Assembly (NCBI GenBank): GCA_035289165.1
Contig: DATDYA010000061.1
Location: 1-10,086 of the forward strand
Source of the DNA: DATDYA01 sp035289165
Lineage (GTDB): Bacteria; Patescibacteriota; Patescibacteriia; Magasanikbacterales; GWA2-37-8
Length of the DNA stretch: 10,086 bases
Direction: 5' to 3'
A model generated the notes under the pieces. That model had not been told where the DNA came from. It saw only the letters and a program-made list of their open reading frames with translations, and did not search any database. Of this stretch, positions 6,391-10,086 are shown one piece after another (position 1 is the stretch's first letter; every line of letters starts with the position of its first letter). The translations under genes were made by a program, and so were the position numbers.

Positions 6391-7576
6391 TGAGGTCTGG
6401 TTTGTTTTGGGTCGCGAGAGCCGCATCTCAGCCGCAGAAATTGCGGCTTATTTAAATTTAGATATTCAGGATCTTCCAATTGAAGGGAAAATACTGCGTC
6501 AAAAATTAATGACTCTAGACCCGACAATAATAAACAGCTTAGGCGGAACCGTAAAAATTGGGACAAGACTTTACCCAGAAACCTTGATTAAAACCGAGGA
6601 GGACTTGATAAAAACAATTATCCAATACTTTAGAGATGAACCAGGTAGAAAAAAGGATTTTGGGTTAAGTCTTTATTATGAAGATGATGTGCACTATTCG
6701 TCCCACGACGGATTGGGTAAATTAGGAAAGAAGATAAAAAAAATATTAACGGAAGATGGAATCCCCGCTCGTTATATTTTTGATTCCGAGGCAGAACTTT
6801 CCAGTGTCTCAGTTAAAAAAAATAACCTGCTGGATAAAGGCGTCGAATTTCTCATTTTAAAAAAAAATAATAACGAATATCTTCTCGCCAAAACAATCGC
6901 CGTTCAACCATTTGAAAAGTTTTCCGAACGAGATTTTGACCGGCCGGGTCGAGATGATTTTAGTGGTATGTTACCGCCCAAACTGGCTATGATGATGATA
7001 AATCTGGCGCGCGCCAACAAAAACAGCACCTTACTCGACCCCTTCTGTGGTTCGGGGACAGTTTTATCTGAAGCGCTCCTACTGGGTTTTTCTAACGTTG
7101 TTGGGACCGATCTTTATGATAAAGCAATAACTGACACGGAAAAAAATGTTCAATGGCTCAAAGAAAAAAACCCGGCAATATCTAACTTTTCCACCCGAGT
7201 ATTTCAGGCTGATGTACGCGATTTAGACCATAAAATTAATCACCGCTCCGTCGGCGCGATTGTAACCGAACCATACCTTGGCCTAGCTTGGCGCGGAAAA
7301 ATCGACCGAGCAAAACTTGATACCCAAATAATAGAATTAAAGGAGCTTTACTTAAGTGCTTTTAGAACTTTCACAAAAATACTCGCACCGGGTGCGCCAG
7401 TGGTATTCCTGGTTCCCCGTTTTTGGGTTAATAACAAATGGGTAACGATTGACATTAAAAAACCCATTCTGAAAATGGGTTTTGCGACCGAATCTTTACT
7501 TAACAACGAAGATTTTCTTTTATACCACCGACCAGGACAACAAGTGGCGCGCGAGATCTGGCGGTTTAGGTATTAA
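6338..7576 (+). CDS. Trm11/TrmG10-like RNA (probably tRNA guanosine) methyltransferase
   Basis: A 412-residue SAM-dependent methyltransferase of the Trm11/COG1041 type, which in archaea and eukaryotes makes N2-methylguanosine at tRNA position 10. The N-terminal part (about 18-190) looks like the family's RNA-binding region, beginning EVWFVLGRESRISAAEI. The catalytic domain carries motif I DPFCGSGTVLSEALL (234-248), an acidic SAM-binding residue in VVGTDLYD, and TEPYLG (310-315) where the family usually has DPPYG. The only plausible start is the ATG at 6338, inside the preceding gene (53-base overlap), giving a Pro-rich N-terminal extension; upstream there is only a weak GAG. The 3' end overlaps convergent ychF by 11 bases. 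The substrate is inferred and not shown by the sequence. Confidence 0.82.
   Translation: MRQKQAPQLPPPSPPHHNEVWFVLGRESRISAAEIAAYLNLDIQDLPIEGKILRQKLMTLDPTIINSLGGTVKIGTRLYPETLIKTEEDLIKTIIQYFRDEPGRKKDFGLSLYYEDDVHYSSHDGLGKLGKKIKKILTEDGIPARYIFDSEAELSSVSVKKNNLLDKGVEFLILKKNNNEYLLAKTIAVQPFEKFSERDFDRPGRDDFSGMLPPKLAMMMINLARANKNSTLLDPFCGSGTVLSEALLLGFSNVVGTDLYDKAITDTEKNVQWLKEKNPAISNFSTRVFQADVRDLDHKINHRSVGAIVTEPYLGLAWRGKIDRAKLDTQIIELKELYLSAFRTFTKILAPGAPVVFLVPRFWVNNKWVTIDIKKPILKMGFATESLLNNEDFLLYHRPGQQVAREIWRFRY
7457..7483 (-). terminator. Probable ychF terminator, inside the end of the Trm11-like gene
   Basis: AAAACCCATT (7459-7468) and AATGGGTTTT (7474-7483) form a perfect 10-bp stem with a 5-base loop. 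On the minus strand the stem ends in a run of six T (complement of 7457-7462), the layout of an intrinsic terminator. It lies about 80 bases beyond the ychF stop. On the plus strand only four T follow. The same bases encode KKPILKMGF of the methyltransferase. Confidence 0.6.
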
Positions 7577-8642
7577 CATGGAAATAGCAGACATCGCCGT
7601 CTCTAACGATATAATCTTTTCCTTCTAGCCGGAGTTTCCCGGTTTCTTTTATTTTCGCCCACCCACCGTAGTCAACAAAATCTTTCCAATTGGTAACATC
7701 GGCTTTAATGAAACCTTTAATAAAGTCGGCATGGATAACCCCAGCCGCTAGCGGGGCTTTAGTACCCTCGGAAATTGTCCAGGCTCTTGTTTCTGGCTCA
7801 CCAGAAGTAAAGTAGGTAACCAAGTTTAACAATTTGTAACTTGCTCTAATTAATTTCTCTAATCCTGTTTCTTCTAATCCGAGACTTTTTAAATATTCTC
7901 GACCCTCCTCTATAGAGAGGTCGGCTAGTTCGGCTTCCAACTTGGCACTTAAGGCAATCTGTTCAGTTAAACTACCGGCTAATTCAGGAACCGGAGCCGT
8001 TTTGCCTTCATCAGAATTAATAACATACAACATTGGTTTGGCAGTGATCAACTGTAATTCTTTTAGGAATAGGCGCTCATCGTCTTTAAGTTCGAGGAGT
8101 CGCGCCGGTAAACCTTTTTCCAAATGGGCATTTAATTTTTCTAAAAACTCCATTTCCTTTTCTTTCTCTTTAGCCGCCGAACCCTTGGCGGCTTTTTTAG
8201 TATTCTCTAAACGCTTAGAGGCGGTTTGCAAGTCAGCCAAGGTCAATTCCAAATTAATTATTTCCGCATCGTCTTTTGGATCAACCCGGTTATGGACATG
8301 AATAACGTTGGAATCGCTAAAACTACGAACGACTTGCGCGATCGCATCCACCTCGCGAATATGTGATAAAAATTTATTCCCCAACCCCTCTCCTTCTGAA
8401 GCACCCTTAACCAAACCGGCGATGTCGACAAATTCAATAACCGTTGGAACAATTTTTAAAGATTTAGAAACATCAGAAAGTTTTTGCAACCGGTCATCTG
8501 GTACCTCAACCACCCCGACGTTTGGATTAATGGTACAAAAGGGATAATTTTGGGCATCAGCCTGCTTGCTGCGAGTCAAGGCGTTAAACAACGTAGACTT
8601 TCCAACATTTGGCAGACCAACAATTCCAATAGAAAATGACAT
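7566..8642 (-). CDS. ychF: Ribosome-associated ATPase/GTPase YchF (Obg family)
   Basis: Nearly universal P-loop NTPase of the Obg family that binds the 70S ribosome and prefers ATP. The 358 residues match the usual ~363. Visible motifs are G1 GLPNVGKST (9-17), G3 DIAGLVKGASEGEGLG (73-88) and G4 NSDE (209-212). The last replaces the NKxD of true GTPases and explains the relaxed nucleotide choice. G5 is SAK (232-234). A helical coiled-coil insertion (about 130-180) and a C-terminal TGS domain (about 273-357) follow. As in the family, a hydrophobic residue (L77) sits where Ras-like proteins have the catalytic Gln. It starts 6 bases after the upstream methyltransferase, with no Shine-Dalgarno, so it is probably coupled to it. 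Its stop overlaps the convergent gene. Confidence 0.97.
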   Translation of the reverse strand: MSFSIGIVGLPNVGKSTLFNALTRSKQADAQNYPFCTINPNVGVVEVPDDRLQKLSDVSKSLKIVPTVIEFVDIAGLVKGASEGEGLGNKFLSHIREVDAIAQVVRSFSDSNVIHVHNRVDPKDDAEIINLELTLADLQTASKRLENTKKAAKGSAAKEKEKEMEFLEKLNAHLEKGLPARLLELKDDERLFLKELQLITAKPMLYVINSDEGKTAPVPELAGSLTEQIALSAKLEAELADLSIEEGREYLKSLGLEETGLEKLIRASYKLLNLVTYFTSGEPETRAWTISEGTKAPLAAGVIHADFIKGFIKADVTNWKDFVDYGGWAKIKETGKLRLEGKDYIVRDGDVCYFHVNT

Positions 8643-8648
8643 ACGAGG

Positions 8649-9173
8649 CTAAAATTTATACAAATAAATTGATAAGTCTTTATCTGTGGGGCGATCAACG
8701 ACTTCGGGTACTAAACTGTGAATCGGAAAAACATAACTTAGGACACGGCTCCCTGGTTTTAATTCTTTTTTAAACTTGGTAACTAATTTTTCTTTAAGCG
8801 TGTTTGGTAAACCAAAAACATATACCACATCGGCTTGACTCAAATCTTCATTAAACAATGACTTCAATTTAAAATGCGCGTTTTTATCTTGTAAGACCAA
8901 CTTTTTTAGAACCGAAAACAAATACATTGGTAAAGCCAATTCGATGCCGGTTGCTTTTACTCCCACCTCGGCGGAAGCACCAAATACCGTCGTGCCCGTG
9001 CCACTACCAAGATCGTAAAAAATCTCTCCGGGTTTCAGACCAGCCAGTTTGAACGCTCGTTTTAGATCTCTTTTCCTAGTAGGAACCCAGGGGGCAAGGG
9101 ACAAAGACGAAAAAGCCAAAGAAAACATGAGAACAGCGATAATAAGCAATAAAACTAAGTAAACATTGGTCAT
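8649..9173 (-). CDS. Membrane-anchored class I methyltransferase, FAM173-like
   Basis: A 174-residue protein with an N-terminal membrane anchor (about 4-24), the linker PWVPT (28-32) and a short Rossmann methyltransferase domain. SAM motif I is DLGSGTG (54-60), with acidic E78 at the end of strand 2. Motif IV region is DVVYVFGLP (115-123), followed by a strand in LKPGSRVLSYVFPIHS. The order anchor, P-F/W-VP, DLGSGxG and VxxFGxP with a following RV..xFP strand matches the FAM173 proteins, which in eukaryotes methylate lysines of ATP synthase c subunit and adenine nucleotide translocase. A protein-lysine methyltransferase role is therefore inferred; the substrate is unknown. The start is supported by a promoter ending only about 10 bases upstream. 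The stop is TAG, and ychF follows after 6 bases. Confidence 0.75.
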   Translation of the reverse strand: MTNVYLVLLLIIAVLMFSLAFSSLSLAPWVPTRKRDLKRAFKLAGLKPGEIFYDLGSGTGTTVFGASAEVGVKATGIELALPMYLFSVLKKLVLQDKNAHFKLKSLFNEDLSQADVVYVFGLPNTLKEKLVTKFKKELKPGSRVLSYVFPIHSLVPEVVDRPTDKDLSIYLYKF

Positions 9174-9182
9174 AGTGCTCGT

Positions 9183-9211
9183 ATTCTACTAGTTAAATGG
9201 TTTTTTGTCCA
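9183..9211 (-). promoter_or_regulatory. Sigma70-type promoter of the methyltransferase-ychF unit
   Basis: The minus strand shows -35 TGGACA (complement of 9206-9211), a 17-base spacer and -10 TAGAAT (complement of 9183-9188), each with one mismatch to consensus. The predicted start is near 9176, about three bases before the ATG at 9173-9171, so the message should be leaderless or nearly so. The -35 box adjoins the terminator of the upstream unit. Confidence 0.65.
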
Positions 9212-9212
9212 G

Positions 9213-9240
9213 AAAAAATCCCTCGACATTTTGTCGAGGG
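9213..9240 (-). terminator. Intrinsic terminator of the tRNA-Ala/Nudix unit
   Basis: CCCTCGACA (9220-9228) and TGTCGAGGG (9232-9240) form a perfect 9-bp GC-rich stem with a three-base loop. On the minus strand it is followed by ATTTTTT (complement of 9213-9219). It lies 25 bases beyond the Nudix stop and directly before the next promoter. Confidence 0.9.
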
Positions 9241-9265
9241 AGCTTGATGGGGGTTTGTTCTTGAG

Positions 9266-9694
9266 TTACTTTATTGGGCTCTTTAAAAAGTGACGTTCCA
9301 AATCATTCAAAACAACCTTGTCTTCCAAAATTATGTCATCCCGTACTAATGCCTCATTTGTTTTAAACCATTGTCCATAATCTCCTTCCCCTATAATACA
9401 TCCTTTTTCCCAATCATTTTCAGGAGTAAATATATAAACATTCTTAATACTTCCTAAAAACTCATAATGATTAAAAAGTTCAACCCGTTTGATGTCGAGG
9501 TTAAATCCTAACTCTTCTTTAACTTCACGCACCAACCCCTGTTCGGGTGTTTCTCCCTCTTCACAGCCACCGCCCCAAAACCCGAAATGATTTGACAGTT
9601 TCATGTCAGAAGATCTTCTTTGTAAAAAAACACTGATTATCTCCGTTTGAATACGAATGGGAAGAAGAATAGAGACTAACCTTTTCTTTTTCAT
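9266..9694 (-). CDS. Nudix hydrolase
   Basis: A 142-residue single-domain Nudix protein, cytoplasmic, expected to cleave a nucleoside diphosphate linked to another group with help from Mg2+. The Nudix box Gx5Ex7REUxEExGU is complete at 42-64: G42, E48, then REVKEELGF (56-64), with E57, E60 and E61 as metal ligands. The preceding GFWGGG is typical. Substrate cannot be read from the sequence; MutT-like, NDP-sugar or related activities are all possible. The ATG is 12 bases after the 3' end of tRNA-Ala, with no promoter or Shine-Dalgarno between, so it is probably co-transcribed with the tRNA. A terminator follows at 9213-9240. Confidence 0.92.
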   Translation of the reverse strand: MKKKRLVSILLPIRIQTEIISVFLQRRSSDMKLSNHFGFWGGGCEEGETPEQGLVREVKEELGFNLDIKRVELFNHYEFLGSIKNVYIFTPENDWEKGCIIGEGDYGQWFKTNEALVRDDIILEDKVVLNDLERHFLKSPIK

Positions 9695-9706
9695 AGAGTA
9701 AACTAG

Positions 9707-9780
9707 TGGACCCTACCGGATTCGAACCGGTGACCTTCTCCATGCCATGGAGACGCGCTAGCCAACTACGCTAAGGGCCC
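9707..9780 (-). tRNA. tRNA-Ala, anticodon GGC
   Basis: The minus strand folds into a complete 74-nt cloverleaf. The acceptor stem GGGCCCU pairs with AGGGUCC and includes the G3-U70 wobble that marks tRNA-Ala. The D arm has GG at 18-19. The anticodon stem UCUCC/GGAGA encloses loop AUGGCAU with anticodon GGC, there is a 5-nt variable loop, and the T stem ACCGG/CCGGU encloses loop UUCGAAU. The discriminator is A73. CCA is not encoded (CTA follows) and must be added after transcription. The anticodon reads GCC and GCU codons. Confidence 0.97.
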
Positions 9781-9793
9781 TAAAAGCTTGGAT

Positions 9794-9822
9794 AGTATAG
9801 CTTAAGAACTGAAGAAAATCAA
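9794..9822 (-). promoter_or_regulatory. Promoter of the tRNA-Ala/Nudix unit
   Basis: The minus strand shows -35 TTGATT (complement of 9817-9822), a 17-base spacer and -10 TATACT (complement of 9794-9799). The start would be near 9787, giving about seven bases of 5' leader for RNase P to remove. The -35 box contains the TGA stop of the upstream gene, so the two are packed without any spacer. Confidence 0.65.
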
Positions 9823-10086
9823 GAGGCGGGTGGTGCCTCCGGAGCGGGGCTAGTTGGCAACTGCGAAGGGGTGGGGGTTGGTTCGACTACTACGGGTGCG
9901 GGTGTTGCCGGCGCTTCCTCTGGGACTGGTGCAGAAACGGTTTCGCTGGAAGGTGGAGGCGTCTCTAGGGCTTCGCTTGGCGTAACGGGATCGGCTGTCG
10001 GCCCCGAAGACGGGGTTTCTTCGTTGGTGGAATCAGAAGAATTTTCATCGTTAACTGGGGAGGCGCTTTCTTCAACAGGCGGAGGT
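9819..10086 (-). CDS. C-terminal tail of an unrecognised protein (acidic, Pro-rich; start beyond the right edge)
   Basis: A minus-strand frame is open from the window edge for 88 codons to TGA at 9821-9819. The visible part is low-complexity. About a quarter of residues are proline, the rest mainly Ala, Ser, Thr, Glu and Val, with no Lys, Arg or aromatic residue. It ends in SPAPEAPPAS. This is a disordered, acidic tail; the folded part lies outside the window, so no function can be given. Such tails occur on secreted or envelope proteins and on some cytoplasmic proteins of small-genome bacteria. The long open frame with this consistent composition indicates real coding. No terminator separates its stop from the tRNA promoter. 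Confidence 0.75.
   Translation of the reverse strand, partial: PPPVEESASPVNDENSSDSTNEETPSSGPTADPVTPSEALETPPPSSETVSAPVPEEAPATPAPVVVEPTPTPSQLPTSPAPEAPPAS

Noticed and set aside
7049..7063. A 15-base match (GGTTCGGGGACAGTT) between pilB (1469-1483) and the Trm11-like gene
   Set aside because: Both copies encode GSGTV in unrelated proteins with the same codons; this is probably coincidence, not a repeat element.
7629..7653. Possible plus-strand terminator (short CCGG hairpin followed by T-rich bases) after the Trm11-like gene
   Set aside because: The stem is only about four base pairs and lies inside ychF, too weak to call.
7900..7923. Inverted repeat around CTCTATAGAG in ychF
   Set aside because: Interrupted pairing inside a conserved coding region, with no T-run and no nearby gene boundary.

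Overview
The window looks like a piece of a small, tightly packed bacterial genome, most likely a Patescibacteria/CPR member (Parcubacteria-like). This is inferred from the gene set and style; no rRNA or taxonomic marker is present. The support is an inner-membrane-only type IV pilus operon (pilB-C-M-N-O with no pilP or pilQ), genes spaced by a few bases or overlapping, a Trm11-like RNA methyltransferase attached to the pilus genes, and almost no Shine-Dalgarno sequences in the core genes. TAA, TAG and TGA all appear to act as stops, so there is no sign of the TGA=Gly code.

Layout. (1) 1-933 is a GC-rich segment (60-63% in two sampled 60-base lines, against 43-47% in pil lines). It holds two unrecognised, divergently transcribed genes: one leaving the window on the left (minus strand, 142 to <1) and one complete (336-767, plus strand). 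Each has a recognisable sigma70-type promoter and a good Shine-Dalgarno. The plus gene is followed by a long imperfect palindrome (813-877) and a strong UACG-loop terminator (896-933). (2) 951-7576 is one plus-strand operon: an extended -10 promoter, then pilB, pilC, pilM, pilN, pilO, a small unrecognised membrane protein and a Trm11-like methyltransferase. (3) 7566-9211 is a convergent minus-strand unit: a membrane-anchored methyltransferase with FAM173-like features, then ychF. Its promoter would give a nearly leaderless mRNA, and its probable terminator lies inside the end of the Trm11-like gene. (4) 9213-9822 is a second minus-strand unit: tRNA-Ala(GGC) followed 12 bases later by a Nudix hydrolase, closed by a clear terminator. 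(5) From 9819 to the right edge is the 3' end of another minus-strand gene, encoding an acidic, proline-rich, disordered tail.

How the genes fit together. PilB is the cytoplasmic extension ATPase, PilC the membrane platform, and PilM (actin-like), PilN and PilO form the alignment complex. The small protein at 6025-6390 has one membrane segment and an outward Thr-rich tail, and may add a part to that complex. No pilin, prepilin peptidase or retraction ATPase is in the window. The remaining recognised genes concern translation and RNA: tRNA-Ala, a tRNA/RNA methyltransferase and the ribosome-associated ATPase YchF. The main oddities are the GC-rich Shine-Dalgarno-led island beside SD-less core genes, the 65-base palindrome, a 53-base double-coded low-complexity overlap, a terminator hidden in an antisense coding sequence, and a tRNA whose 3' processing may create the mRNA start of its neighbour.
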